DNA from: an uncultured Ruminococcus sp.
GTDB lineage: Bacteria; Bacillota_A; Clostridia; Oscillospirales; Acutalibacteraceae
Length of the DNA: 14,657 nt
Assembly (NCBI GenBank): GCA_902798605.1
Contig: CADBXH010000040.1
Coordinates: 1-14,657, forward strand
Direction: 5' to 3'
The position numbers and the translations under genes are program-made. The notes under the pieces are model-generated. The model did no database searches and had not been told where the DNA came from. It saw only the letters and a program-made list of their open reading frames with translations. Shown piece by piece: positions 1 to 8,164 of this stretch; position 1 is the first letter of the stretch; the number at the start of each line of letters is the position of its first letter.

Positions 1-1
1 C

Positions 2-1768
2 AATTCTATAACCACCTACGGCTTCTCGGTGCTCTATATGACAGCCCAAAAGCTTGTTGCCGACAGCGAGGCTCACGGATACCTCGTAGGCTCGCGTGGT
101 TCGGTAGGATCATCGTTTGTCGCGACTATGTCGGGTATCTCGGAGGTTAATCCGCTTTGCCCGCACTACGTCTGCAAAAACTGCAAGCACAGTGAGTTCA
201 TCACCGACGGAAGCTACGGCTCGGGCTTTGATATGCCGCCCAAGGAGTGCCCCGAATGCGGCACGCTTATGGATCAGGACGGCCACGAGATACCGTTTGA
301 GACCTTCCTCGGCTTCAAGGGCGACAAGGTCCCCGATATCGACCTTAACTTCAGCGGCGAGTACCAGTCAAAATCCCACCGCTACACAGAGGAGCTGTTC
401 GGTAAGGACAACGTGTTCAAGGCGGGAACTATCTCTACCGTGGCGGAAAAAACCGCTATCGGCTTTGTTAAAAAATATCAGGAGGAAAAAAGCATAAACC
501 TCCACAAGGCGGAGCTCAAAAGGCTCGCCAAGGGCTGCACCGGCGTTAAGCGCACCACAGGCCAGCACCCCGGCGGAATGGTAGTCGTACCGCGCACGAA
601 CGATGTTTACGACTTCTGTCCGGTTCAACACCCCGCCAACGATATGACCTCAGACAACATAACGACCCACTTTGATTTCCATTCTATCCACGATACCATC
701 ACCAAGCTCGATGAGCTCGGACACGATGTTCCGACGATTTACCACTACTTGGAAATGTTCACGGGTATCCCCGTAATGGACGTTAGTATGAGCGACCCCG
801 AGGTTATGTCGCTGTTCACCTCTACAAAAGCTTTGGGTGTTGAGCCCGAGGATATCGACTCAAAGATCGGCACGTTCAGCATCCCCGAATGCGGCACAAG
901 CTTTGTTCAGGGAATGTTGATAGAAGCAAAGCCCAAGACCTTTACCGACCTTTTGCAGATCTCGGGCTTGTCACACGGCACCGATGTATGGCTCGGCAAC
1001 GCGCAGGATCTTATCCACAACGGCACCTGCACTATCTCGGACGTTATCGGAACGCGTGACTCCATTATGACCTACCTTATGCACAAGGGGCTTGACGACT
1101 CGATGTCGTTCAAGATAATGGAGATCGTCCGTAAGGGCAACGCAACCAAGCTGCTCACAGAGGAGCATTTTAAGGCGATGCGCGAGCATAACGTGCCCGA
1201 ATGGTACATAGATTCCTGTATGAAGATAAAGTATATGTTCCCCAAGGCTCACGCCGCGGCGTATATGATCGCGGCTCTGAGGCTCGGCTGGTACAAGGTT
1301 CACAGACCGCTTGAGTACTATGCCGCGTACTTTACCGTCAGGTCCGAAAACCTCGACGGCGCGGTGGTTATGCAGGGACATCAGGCAGTCAAGGAGAAGA
1401 TGAGCCAGATCAAGCGCAAAATGAGCGTTCACGAGGCGAGCGATAAGGAAGAGAAGGAATACTCCACCTTACAGATCGTCAACGAGATGTTCGCACGCAA
1501 GGTCGAGATCCTTCCCGTTGATATATACAAATCGGATTCAAAGATGTTCGCCGTAGAGGACGGCAAGATAAGGCTTCCGTTCTCATCGCTCCCGGGAGTG
1601 GGAGAGGCTGCCGCGATAGCGCTTGCGCAGTCAGGCAAAAACGGCGAGTACCTTTCTATTGAAGATCTGCAGGCAAAGACCAAGGTGACCAAGGCGGTCA
1701 TCGAGACCCTCAAAGAGGTAGGAGTCTTAAACGGCCTGCCCGAAAGCTCACAGCTTTCACTGTTTTAG
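2..1768 (+). CDS. polC: DNA polymerase III alpha subunit, PolC type (C-terminal part, 5' truncated by window)
   Basis: This is the replicative polymerase of Firmicutes. The frame is open from base 2, so the start lies outside the window and about 588 of the roughly 1,400 residues usual for PolC are present. The segment begins in the palm/fingers region with the conserved stretch [17 protein letters not shown] zinc-binding pair follows, CKNC (nt 173-184) and CPEC (nt 248-259), which is diagnostic for PolC as against DnaE. Next come the catalytic aspartates in [12 protein letters not shown] (Asp codons at 335-337 and 341-343). Further on are [18 protein letters not shown], typical of the family, and a late helix-hairpin-helix-like [12 protein letters not shown]. 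The protein ends in QLSLF, which matches the beta-clamp binding pentapeptide at the PolC C-terminus. I see no strong terminator before the next gene. Identification is firm; nothing looks broken. Confidence 0.97.
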   Translation, partial: NSITTYGFSVLYMTAQKLVADSEAHGYLVGSRGSVGSSFVATMSGISEVNPLCPHYVCKNCKHSEFITDGSYGSGFDMPPKECPECGTLMDQDGHEIPFETFLGFKGDKVPDIDLNFSGEYQSKSHRYTEELFGKDNVFKAGTISTVAEKTAIGFVKKYQEEKSINLHKAELKRLAKGCTGVKRTTGQHPGGMVVVPRTNDVYDFCPVQHPANDMTSDNITTHFDFHSIHDTITKLDELGHDVPTIYHYLEMFTGIPVMDVSMSDPEVMSLFTSTKALGVEPEDIDSKIGTFSIPECGTSFVQGMLIEAKPKTFTDLLQISGLSHGTDVWLGNAQDLIHNGTCTISDVIGTRDSIMTYLMHKGLDDSMSFKIMEIVRKGNATKLLTEEHFKAMREHNVPEWYIDSCMKIKYMFPKAHAAAYMIAALRLGWYKVHRPLEYYAAYFTVRSENLDGAVVMQGHQAVKEKMSQIKRKMSVHEASDKEEKEYSTLQIVNEMFARKVEILPVDIYKSDSKMFAVEDGKIRLPFSSLPGVGEAAAIALAQSGKNGEYLSIEDLQAKTKVTKAVIETLKEVGVLNGLPESSQLSLF

Positions 1769-1780
1769 GCAACACCTAAG

Positions 1781-1834
1781 TATAATTTGATTATATAATA
1801 CAATAATCAATTATATAGTCGGCAAGACAAGGAG
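1781..1834 (+). promoter_or_regulatory. AT-rich intergenic stretch with possible promoter and ribosome binding site for the permease gene
   Basis: The gap after polC is very AT-rich. It holds a TATAAT at 1794-1799 without a convincing -35 box. It also holds a weak AT-only hairpin (TGATTAT 1788-1794 with ATAATCA 1803-1809) that lacks the GC stem and T-run of a terminator. AAGGAG at 1829-1834 is a clear ribosome binding site. Its position decides the start of the next gene: it overlaps the GTG at 1834 and sits 8 nt before the TTG at 1843. The promoter reading is tentative; the ribosome binding site is solid. Confidence 0.4.
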
Positions 1835-1842
1835 TGATTTAT

Positions 1843-3240
1843 TTGAAAAGACTTTTAAAGATGAGAAACATCCTGATAGCGATTGCCTTTACGGTATTTT
1901 TGCTATTTGTCAAGGATCACCTTGATATCGTATGGGGAATCATATCATTTGTTTTTAATATTCTTACCCCGTTTTTCATAGGATTCTTGATTGCTTATAT
2001 TCTTAACTTTCCGTATAAGTTTTTCTGCAAAAAGGTGTTCGGAAAGATGGGTAAAAAGCATAAGTTCTTTACGAGGTTTATCAAACCGCTGTCGCTTATA
2101 TGCACCTATTTGATAGCCTTAGCAGTTGTTTTGGGTTTGATTTTGATCGTTGTTCCGCAAATCATAGTCAATTTATCAGGACTTGTTAAACATATGCCTG
2201 AGTACATTAAAACGGGGTATAATTATATCTCGAGTATTTTTGACTGGATCAACGGTATTTTCCACACTTCGTTCAGTCTTGACGAAACGGTTCAACAGGT
2301 TCAGACAGAGTTCTCAAAGCTTATGTCGGGACAGAGTATAATCGGAACTGCCGACGCGACAAAGAATGTTTTGGGCTTTGTTTCAAACGTTTTTATAAAC
2401 ACCGCAGCGGGAATCTATACCTTTGTTATGAGTGTCATTATCTCGGTATATTTCCTTGCTTCAAAAGAGCGTCTTTGCCGTCTTACAAAGCGTATAGCAG
2501 TAGCGTTTATTCCCATAAAGCATCTGCCCAGAGTGTATGAGATCGTTGATATTGCAGATACCAAATGCGGTAGATTTTTGGTCGGAGATATCCTCGACGC
2601 GGCGCTGATCGGACTTTTGACCTTTATTGTACTGGCTATTTTCCAGTTCCCATACGCAGCTTTGATCGCCGTACTTGTAGGTGTTTCAAATATCGTACCG
2701 TTTTTCGGCCCGTATATCGGCGCTATCCCCAGTGCTTTCATACTTTTGCTTATCGACCCGATGTATATGATATGGTTCGTCGTGATTATTTTGATCATTC
2801 AGCAGATCGACGGCAATATCCTCAAGCCCAAGATCCTCGGCAACCAGCTCGGTATCTCAAGCTTCGGCGTATTGTTCAGCGTAGTTGTAGGCGGGGCGCT
2901 GTTCGGTTTCCCCGGATTTATTCTCGGAACTCCGGTTTATGCCGTTATTTATACGGTCATCGGCAAAAAAGTCAGGAATAATATTGACAGCAAGGGTAAG
3001 ATCGCCCAAGAAGCTCTCGATTTTGAAGTGCTCAATTACGCCAAGATCGCCGCTGAGCAAAAGGCGATTCGCGAGGCTAAGGAGCAGGAGCAGAAGGAAA
3101 AGCTCAAGAGGATCATCGGCCTTAATAAAGATAAGGATACCGACGATAAAGAAGATAAAGAAGATAAAAACGATAAAGAAGATAAAGAAGAAAAAAACGA
3201 TAAAGAAGATAAAACCGATAAAAACGAAAATAAAGAATAA
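1843..3240 (+). CDS. AI-2E family transporter (PerM/YdbI-like membrane permease) with acidic/basic repeat tail
   Basis: A polytopic membrane protein of about 465 residues, of the family named after AI-2 exporters. Many members have other or unknown substrates, so no substrate should be assumed. Hydrophobic segments lie near the N-terminus (two close together), around residues 85-110, then a cluster from about 185 to 350. Conserved family stretches are NIVPFFGPYIGAIPS and QQIDGNILKPKILGNQLGIS, followed by FGVLFSVVVGGALFGFPG. I chose TTG at 1843 because AAGGAG lies 8 nt upstream; the in-frame GTG at 1834 overlaps that site, and ATG 1861 is a less well placed alternative. The cytoplasmic C-terminus carries about 40 residues built almost only from D, K, E and N, encoded by a tandem repeat listed separately. 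The tail is not part of the family domain. The gene stands alone between polC and the his operon. Confidence 0.9.
   Translation: MKRLLKMRNILIAIAFTVFLLFVKDHLDIVWGIISFVFNILTPFFIGFLIAYILNFPYKFFCKKVFGKMGKKHKFFTRFIKPLSLICTYLIALAVVLGLILIVVPQIIVNLSGLVKHMPEYIKTGYNYISSIFDWINGIFHTSFSLDETVQQVQTEFSKLMSGQSIIGTADATKNVLGFVSNVFINTAAGIYTFVMSVIISVYFLASKERLCRLTKRIAVAFIPIKHLPRVYEIVDIADTKCGRFLVGDILDAALIGLLTFIVLAIFQFPYAALIAVLVGVSNIVPFFGPYIGAIPSAFILLLIDPMYMIWFVVIILIIQQIDGNILKPKILGNQLGISSFGVLFSVVVGGALFGFPGFILGTPVYAVIYTVIGKKVRNNIDSKGKIAQEALDFEVLNYAKIAAEQKAIREAKEQEQKEKLKRIIGLNKDKDTDDKEDKEDKNDKEDKEEKNDKEDKTDKNENKE
3145..3225 (+). repeat. 9-nt in-frame tandem repeat (GATAAAGAA-type units) inside the permease gene
   Basis: Nine consecutive 9-nt units can be laid out from 3145. 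Five are exactly GATAAAGAA; the variants are GATAAAAAC, GAAAAAAAC and GATAAAACC. Each unit encodes a tripeptide such as DKE, DKN or EKN. Because the unit is a multiple of three, gain or loss of copies would keep the reading frame and only change the length of the charged tail. Confidence 0.85.
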
Positions 3241-3256
3241 TCAGTTTATTGCAAAA

Positions 3257-3283
3257 ACCGCACAATTCCCGTAATTGTGCGGT
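3257..3283 (+). terminator. Hairpin downstream of the permease gene, possible terminator
   Basis: An 11-bp perfect stem is formed by ACCGCACAATT (3257-3267) and AATTGTGCGGT (3273-3283) with a 5-nt loop, 16 nt after the permease stop codon. The 3' side lacks a proper T-run (TCTTGTGCGGT follows), so intrinsic termination on the plus strand is uncertain. Immediately after the stem TTGTGCGGT is repeated at 3285-3293, offering a second, competing 3' arm. A run of five A lies 5' of the stem, which would read as a T-run on the minus strand. Confidence 0.5.
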
Positions 3284-3319
3284 CTTGTGCGGTAATGAAG
3301 AAAAGATTTCGTTAATAAC

Positions 3320-3348
3320 TTGACAAAATCATTTTAATGTGTTAGCAT
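3320..3348 (+). promoter_or_regulatory. Sigma-A type promoter of the his operon
   Basis: TTGACA at 3320-3325 is a perfect -35 box. After a 17-nt spacer comes TAGCAT at 3343-3348 (4 of 6 matches to TATAAT). Transcription would start near 3355, giving a leader of only about 57 nt before the hisZ start. This is too short for a T-box, which rules out the common tRNA-dependent histidine control. The -10 box lies inside the first copy of the direct repeat listed separately. Confidence 0.75.
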
Positions 3349-3371
3349 ACTAAAGTATTAGCACACTAAAG
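3342..3371 (+). promoter_or_regulatory. Candidate operator: two 14-bp direct repeats over the -10 and start region of the his promoter
   Basis: TTAGCATACTAAAG (3342-3355) is repeated as TTAGCACACTAAAG (3358-3371), 13 of 14 identical, with a 16-bp centre-to-centre distance. Each copy contains a TTAG-N4-CTAA palindrome; copy 1 is 10 of 12 symmetric. The copies cover the -10 box and the expected start site, as expected for a repressor site. TTAG/CTAA half sites recall the CTAG core of TrpR-family operators. From memory, a TrpR-family regulator (YerC/HisR) has been proposed for his genes in some Firmicutes. Assignment to that protein is inference; no regulator gene is in the window. Confidence 0.6.
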
Positions 3372-3411
3372 CGGTCGTGATGACGCACGATTATGTATTA
3401 GAGAGGAATAT

Positions 3412-4578
3412 ATGAAAAGATATTTAAAAATAACTCCCGAGGGTACAAAGGATTTTCTTTTTGCAGAGTGTTCGGCGATGGACGACGTTTGCGGCAATAT
3501 CGAGCAGGTGTTTGTAAAAAGAGGCTTCAAAAAGGTAATAACCCCGGGCATCGAGTTTTATGATGTTTTCTCTGTTGACTGCAGCGGTATAGATCAGCAG
3601 GATATGTATAAGATGACCGACAACAAGGGAAGGCTCCTTGTAGCCCGCCCCGATTCGACCCTGCCGATAGCCAGAATGGTGTCGACAAGGTTGAAGAACA
3701 GCATTTTGCCTGTGCGCCTCTACTACAAGCAGGCGGTATACCGCAACAATCCCACACTCACCGGCAAGCGCAACGAGTTTATGCAAATGGGCGTAGAGCT
3801 GCTCGGAGTCAAAGGGCTCAGGGCAGATCTTGAAGTGCTCACGACCGCGGTAAGCTCGCTCAGATCCGTAGCTAATGATTTCAGGATCGAGCTCGGCCAC
3901 GCCGAGGTTTTTGACGCGCTGTCCGATGAGCTTGACATCGACGAAGACTATAAAGAGAGGATCAGAGTATCGATCGAGAGCAAGAATTATTCCGCGCTCA
4001 ATAATCTTTTGGATAAGCTCGAGCCGTGCAAGGCGGTGTCCGCTATCCGCAGCCTGCCGTCACTTTTCGGCGGAGAAGAGGTATTTGACAAGGCGGCGCA
4101 GTTCTGCAAGGGCACAAAGGCAGAGGCGGCGCTCGATTATCTGCATCTTATTTATTCAAAGCTCAGCCCGCTCGGCCTCGGCGAAAAGCTGATAATCGAC
4201 CTCGGTCTTGTTCAGCGCAACGACTACTACACCGGCTTTGTGTTCGCGGGTTATGTCAGCGGTATCGGCGACGCGGTCGTTACCGGCGGCAGATATGACG
4301 AGCTTCTGTCGCAGTTCGGCGAGTCGTTAGGAGCCGCGGGCTTTGCGATCGACACCGACTCCTTGACAGAGCTCAGGCTTTCTGATGAAGCGGTCAGCTA
4401 TTCAGACAATCCCGATGTGCTGGTTTTTGCGAACGACGGCAACGAGCTCGAGGCTATTGAGTATGTCGAAAAGCTCCAAAAGGACGGAGTAAAAGCGCAG
4501 TTCAGCGTGCTTCCCACGCTTGAAGAAACAAAAGAATTTGCAAAACAGCGTGGTATCGCCGAAGTTAAAACCGTTTGA
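3412..4578 (+). CDS. hisZ: ATP phosphoribosyltransferase regulatory subunit HisZ
   Basis: HisZ is a paralogue of histidyl-tRNA synthetase that has lost aminoacylation. It binds the short HisG to form the active, histidine-sensitive ATP phosphoribosyltransferase, the first step of histidine synthesis. The 388 residues fit the family (about 390). A class II synthetase fold is visible: the region around RPDST (residues 80-84), a motif 2-like stretch YYKQAVYRNNPTLTGKRNEF (104-123), and LVQRNDYYTGFVFAGY followed by GGRYDELLSQFG. The HisRS anticodon-binding domain is reduced to a short tail. ATG 3412 is preceded by AGAGAGG (3400-3406) at normal spacing. It is the first gene of the operon, and its presence ahead of a roughly 209-residue HisG makes the assignment as HisZ rather than HisS firm. 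Confidence 0.95.
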   Translation: MKRYLKITPEGTKDFLFAECSAMDDVCGNIEQVFVKRGFKKVITPGIEFYDVFSVDCSGIDQQDMYKMTDNKGRLLVARPDSTLPIARMVSTRLKNSILPVRLYYKQAVYRNNPTLTGKRNEFMQMGVELLGVKGLRADLEVLTTAVSSLRSVANDFRIELGHAEVFDALSDELDIDEDYKERIRVSIESKNYSALNNLLDKLEPCKAVSAIRSLPSLFGGEEVFDKAAQFCKGTKAEAALDYLHLIYSKLSPLGLGEKLIIDLGLVQRNDYYTGFVFAGYVSGIGDAVVTGGRYDELLSQFGESLGAAGFAIDTDSLTELRLSDEAVSYSDNPDVLVFANDGNELEAIEYVEKLQKDGVKAQFSVLPTLEETKEFAKQRGIAEVKTV

Positions 4579-4598
4579 AACCGAAAGGATAATATATA

Positions 4599-5228
4599 AT
4601 GAAACCGTTAAGAATCGCCCTGACAAAGGGCAGACTTGAAAAAACAACGATCGAACTGCTCGAAAAGATCGGATATAACTGTGACGAGGTAAAAAACAAG
4701 GGCAGAAGGCTTATTCTGCCCGTAGGCGACAACGATTTTGAAGTCGTGCTCGCAAAGGCGGCTGACGTTATTACATACGTTGAACACGGCGTCTGCGACC
4801 TCGGCGTCGTCGGCAAGGACACTATCCTCGAGAACGGCACAAGCTTTTATGAGTTGCTCGACTTAGGCTTTGGCAAGTGCCGCTTTGCCCTCGCCGTAAA
4901 AAAGGGGACTGACTTTTACAGCGGCTACAAGACAAAGACGGTCGCTACAAAATATCCCAACGTCACCCGCGCTTTTTTTGAGGACAAGGATATGGACGTA
5001 AGGATCATCAAGATCGAGGGCTCGGTGGAGCTCGCTCCGCTGGTCGGGCTTTCGGACGGCATCGTCGATATAGTAGAAACAGGCTCGACCTTAAAGGCTA
5101 ACGGGCTGGAAGTCATCGACTATGTAACGAATATCTCCGCAAGGCTCATCGCTAACACTGCAAGCCTGAAGCTCAGAAAAGCTGAGATCGAGCAACTTCA
5201 AAAGAAACTGGAGGAAGTAACACAATGA
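4599..5228 (+). CDS. hisG: ATP phosphoribosyltransferase catalytic subunit, short form HisG
   Basis: HisG joins PRPP and ATP to give phosphoribosyl-ATP, committing flux to histidine. At 209 residues it is the short form without the C-terminal regulatory domain, so it needs HisZ, which is encoded 20 nt upstream. Conserved parts are LRIALTKGRL (4-13), DLGVVGKD (67-74), VATKYPNVTRAFF (115-127) and the PRPP-binding signature GSVELAPLVGLSDGIVDIVE then TGSTLKANGL (141-170). ATG 4599 follows AAAGGAT (4584-4590). The stop overlaps the hisD start as ATGA (5225-5228), indicating translational coupling. Confidence 0.97.
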   Translation: MKPLRIALTKGRLEKTTIELLEKIGYNCDEVKNKGRRLILPVGDNDFEVVLAKAADVITYVEHGVCDLGVVGKDTILENGTSFYELLDLGFGKCRFALAVKKGTDFYSGYKTKTVATKYPNVTRAFFEDKDMDVRIIKIEGSVELAPLVGLSDGIVDIVETGSTLKANGLEVIDYVTNISARLIANTASLKLRKAEIEQLQKKLEEVTQ

Positions 5229-6517
5229 TCACCACAGTAACAGCGGACGGCAAAAGGGAATACGAGTTTATCGAGTTTCTCAAAAGCAGGGCTCAAAACT
5301 CCGACAAGGACGTTATCCCTGCCGTGTCCGAGATCATAGAAAACGTAAAAGCAAACGGCGACTCTGCCGTTAAGGATTACACGATAAAGTTTGACGGCAA
5401 GGCTCCCGAAAAGGTTGAGATCAGCGCAGAGGATATCGACGAGCTTATCTCAAAATGCTCGCCCGAATACCTTGACACCGTAAAAAAGGCGGCTGGAAAT
5501 ATCGCTGATTTCCACAAAAGACAGGTTCAGCAGAGCTGGCTCACCACAAAGGAAAACGGCGTAATAATGGGACAGAGAGTGCGCGGTTTAAAGCGCGTAG
5601 GCATCTATGTCCCCGGCGGCACGGCGGCATATCCGTCATCCGTTTTGATGAACGCCGTTCCCGCTAAGATCGCGGGCGTTGAAGAGGTCGTGATGTGTAC
5701 GCCTCCGCAGAAGGACGGCACACCTAACCCGAACATCATCGCGGCGGCAAAGGTCGCGGGAGTCGACAGGATTTTCCTGATGGGCGGCGCTCAGGCGGTA
5801 GCCGCTATGGCTTACGGCACACAGAGCGTTCCAAAGGTCGACAAGATCGTAGGCCCCGGCAACATCTTTGTAGCCACGGCAAAAAAGCTCCTATACGGCG
5901 TTGTGGATATTGATATGATCGCGGGTCCCAGCGAGATTTTGATAATTGCCGACAAGACCGCAAACGCAAAATTCCTCGCCGCAGACCTTATGAGCCAGGC
6001 AGAGCACGACAAACTTGCTTCCGCTATCCTGCTCACGGACTGCGCAGAGCTTGCGGAAAAAACAAAAGCCGAGCTTACACGCCAGATGGAAAAGCTCAGC
6101 AGAAAAGATATTATCGAGTCGTCAATCGACAACTTCGGCGCGATCATCGTGTGCAGCGATATGGATCAGGCGGTTGATTTTGCAAACGAGCTCGCTCCCG
6201 AGCACCTTGAAGTCTGCTGCGAGAATCCGATGGAGTACGTCGGCAAGCTCGATAACGCCGGCTCGGTATTCCTCGGCAACTACAGCCCCGAGCCGCTCGG
6301 CGACTACTTTGCGGGCCCCAACCACGTTCTTCCCACAAGCGGAACGGCGAGGTTCTTCTCTCCGCTTTCGGTCGACAGCTTTGTTAAAAAATCGAGCTTT
6401 ATTTACTACACCGAGGACGCGCTCAAAAACGACGCTCAGGACGTTATCCGCTTTGCGGACACAGAGGGTCTGACCGCGCACGCGAATTCTATCAAGGTGC
6501 GCTTTGATCTTGATTAA
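5225..6517 (+). CDS. hisD: Histidinol dehydrogenase HisD
   Basis: HisD is a zinc enzyme that oxidises L-histidinol to L-histidine with two NAD+ in the last two steps of the pathway. The 430-residue length is typical. Residues that correspond to the E. coli active site are in place: Gln258 and His261 in MSQAEHDKLAS, Glu326-His327 in ELAPEHLEV, Asp360, His367 in GPNHVLPTSG, and His419 near the C-terminus in GLTAHANS. The NAD-binding and substrate region includes RVGIYVPGGTAAYPSSVLMN (124-143) and KIVGPGN. The start overlaps hisG by 4 nt, with GGAGG at 5210-5214. The hisD stop lies inside the hisC ribosome binding site. Confidence 0.97.
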   Translation: MITTVTADGKREYEFIEFLKSRAQNSDKDVIPAVSEIIENVKANGDSAVKDYTIKFDGKAPEKVEISAEDIDELISKCSPEYLDTVKKAAGNIADFHKRQVQQSWLTTKENGVIMGQRVRGLKRVGIYVPGGTAAYPSSVLMNAVPAKIAGVEEVVMCTPPQKDGTPNPNIIAAAKVAGVDRIFLMGGAQAVAAMAYGTQSVPKVDKIVGPGNIFVATAKKLLYGVVDIDMIAGPSEILIIADKTANAKFLAADLMSQAEHDKLASAILLTDCAELAEKTKAELTRQMEKLSRKDIIESSIDNFGAIIVCSDMDQAVDFANELAPEHLEVCCENPMEYVGKLDNAGSVFLGNYSPEPLGDYFAGPNHVLPTSGTARFFSPLSVDSFVKKSSFIYYTEDALKNDAQDVIRFADTEGLTAHANSIKVRFDLD

Positions 6518-6528
6518 GGATTGATTTT

Positions 6529-7584
6529 ATGAGTTATAAACTAAACAAAAAAATAGTTGATCTTGTTCCTTACGAGCCGATCAGCGGTACATATAAAATA
6601 AGACTGGACGCAAACGAGTGTCCGACCGATTTGCCCGAGGATATCAAGGCGCAGTTAAAGGCGGCGATAGATGAGCTGCCGTTCAACCGCTATCCCGACC
6701 CTATAGCGGCGGGAGTGGTAAAGGCGTTTTCCGAGTTTTACAAAATCGACCCTGCGCTCGTCACCGCGGGCAACGGCTCCGATGAGTTGATTTTCCTTAT
6801 AGAATCCGCGTTTCTTGAAAAGGGCGACAAAATGCTCGTTGTTTCTCCCGATTTTTCGATGTACAACTTTTATTCTTCGATTTGCGAGGTGGAGTGCGCT
6901 TCTTTTATCAAAAATGACAGTCTCGATATCGACGTTGACGCGCTTGTTCAAAAGATAAATTCGGATAATATCAAGCTCGTGATATTCTCAAACCCCTGCA
7001 ACCCTACGGGCATAGGTATAACGGCTGACGACGCAAGGAAGCTCGTCAGCGGCACGGAGTCTCTCATCGTGCTTGATGAAGCGTATATGGACTTTTGGGA
7101 TCAGAGCCTGCTTGATGAAGTTGAGCGGTACTCTAACCTCATCATCTTCCGCACTGCTTCAAAGGCTATCGGCTCGGCGGCGCTCAGGCTCGGCTTTGCT
7201 GTTGCAAATAAAACTATTTCCTCGGCAATAAAGGCGGTAAAATCCCCGTATAACGTCAACAGCTTCTCTCAGGCTGCGGGGGAGATAATCTATAAAAATC
7301 AGGATTTCTTAAAAAACAGGCTCAAAACGATTGTTTTATCTCGCGAAAAGCTGTATAATGGTTTAGTCGAGATTTCCGAAACCAACAAAGAGTTCAAGCC
7401 CGTAGAGAGCGTCGCGAACTTTGTATTTGTAAAAACCCCCGAATCTAAGAAGATTTGGGAGTATCTTAAAGAAAATTCGATTGTTGTGCGCTTGATGGGC
7501 GAATACCTGCGAATCACCGCGGGTACCGTTGAAGAAGTAGAGGAAACCCTGAAAACGATCAAACAGTATTTTATGGAGGCTTAA
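6529..7584 (+). CDS. hisC: Histidinol-phosphate aminotransferase HisC
   Basis: This PLP-dependent fold-type I enzyme converts imidazole acetol phosphate plus glutamate to histidinol phosphate. The 351 residues match the family. Visible motifs are RLDANE (25-30), FNRYPDP (52-58), the phosphate-binding GNGSDE (81-86), NPCNPTG (155-161, Asn158 contacting PLP), LDEAYMDF (182-189), and SKAIGSAALRLG with the Schiff-base Lys212 and Arg220. The C-terminal LRITAGTVEE is the usual substrate-carboxylate binding region. ATG 6529 follows TAAGGA (6515-6520), which overlaps the hisD stop. Its place between hisD and hisB makes a histidine role much more likely than an aromatic aminotransferase role. Confidence 0.95.
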   Translation: MSYKLNKKIVDLVPYEPISGTYKIRLDANECPTDLPEDIKAQLKAAIDELPFNRYPDPIAAGVVKAFSEFYKIDPALVTAGNGSDELIFLIESAFLEKGDKMLVVSPDFSMYNFYSSICEVECASFIKNDSLDIDVDALVQKINSDNIKLVIFSNPCNPTGIGITADDARKLVSGTESLIVLDEAYMDFWDQSLLDEVERYSNLIIFRTASKAIGSAALRLGFAVANKTISSAIKAVKSPYNVNSFSQAAGEIIYKNQDFLKNRLKTIVLSREKLYNGLVEISETNKEFKPVESVANFVFVKTPESKKIWEYLKENSIVVRLMGEYLRITAGTVEEVEETLKTIKQYFMEA

Positions 7585-7585
7585 A

Positions 7586-8164
7586 ATGAGAACTTCCGAA
7601 ATTACAAGAAAAACAAAAGAAACCGACATCACGTTAAAGCTCGACCTTGACGGCGGCGAGGTAAAGGTAAGCACGGGCATTGGATTTTTTGACCATATGC
7701 TCAATTCCTTTGCGACCCATGGCGGGTTCGGCTTGGAGCTTTGCTGCAAGGGCGACCTCGAGGTTGACGGTCACCACACGGTTGAGGACGTCGGTATCGT
7801 GCTCGGCAAGGCGTTTTGTGAAGCGCTGGGCGACAAAAGCTCTATTGAGCGCTTCGGCAGCTTTTATGTGCCGATGGACGAGGCTCTCGCTTTTGCCTCG
7901 GTAGATGTCAGCGGCAGACCGTTTTTGGTGTTTGACGCTGATTTTCCGCAGGAAATGTGCGGAGATTACGATTGCTCGCTCACGGTTGAGTTTATGCGCG
8001 CGCTCGCTTTCAACGCGGGGATAACGCTCCACATAAAGTCACTGTACGGCGACAACTCTCACCACATCACAGAGGCGATCTTCAAGGCAACCGCGCACGC
8101 GTTAAAGGCAGCGGTCGCGCAGAATGATTCGGGCAAACCGCTTTCGACAAAGGGAGTGCTTTAA
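7586..8164 (+). CDS. hisB: Imidazoleglycerol-phosphate dehydratase HisB (monofunctional)
   Basis: This manganese-dependent dehydratase turns imidazole glycerol phosphate into imidazole acetol phosphate. The protein has 192 residues and no fused histidinol phosphatase domain. Histidinol phosphatase (HisJ or HisN type) must therefore be encoded elsewhere; none is seen here. Metal-binding motifs appear in order: FFDHML with THGGF (His37, His45), DGHHTVEDVG (His63, His64, Glu67), and HHITEAIFKATAHAL (His159, His160, Glu163, His171). One base separates it from hisC; GGAGG at 7575-7579 lies within the hisC end. Its stop codon shares one base with the hisA start. In many operons hisH would come next; here it is absent. 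Confidence 0.97.
   Translation: MRTSEITRKTKETDITLKLDLDGGEVKVSTGIGFFDHMLNSFATHGGFGLELCCKGDLEVDGHHTVEDVGIVLGKAFCEALGDKSSIERFGSFYVPMDEALAFASVDVSGRPFLVFDADFPQEMCGDYDCSLTVEFMRALAFNAGITLHIKSLYGDNSHHITEAIFKATAHALKAAVAQNDSGKPLSTKGVL

Noticed and set aside
3358..3366. TTAGCAC resembles the left half of the CIRCE heat-shock operator.
   Set aside because: The matching right half (GAGTGCTAA) is absent, and the sequence is better explained as the second copy of a direct repeat.
3375..3390. Small hairpin TCGTG/CACGA in the hisZ leader.
   Set aside because: Only 5 bp, no T-run and not overlapping the ribosome binding site; no more than chance.
3300..3411. A T-box or histidine-responsive attenuator upstream of hisZ.
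   Set aside because: The predicted leader is only about 57 nt, with no T-box consensus, no His-codon leader peptide and no terminator between promoter and hisZ.
3424..3900. A 158-codon open frame on the minus strand inside hisZ, and similar long antisense frames inside polC, hisD, hisC and hisB.
   Set aside because: They lie wholly within well-identified genes, lack plausible ribosome binding sites and family motifs, and follow from the codon bias of the sense genes.
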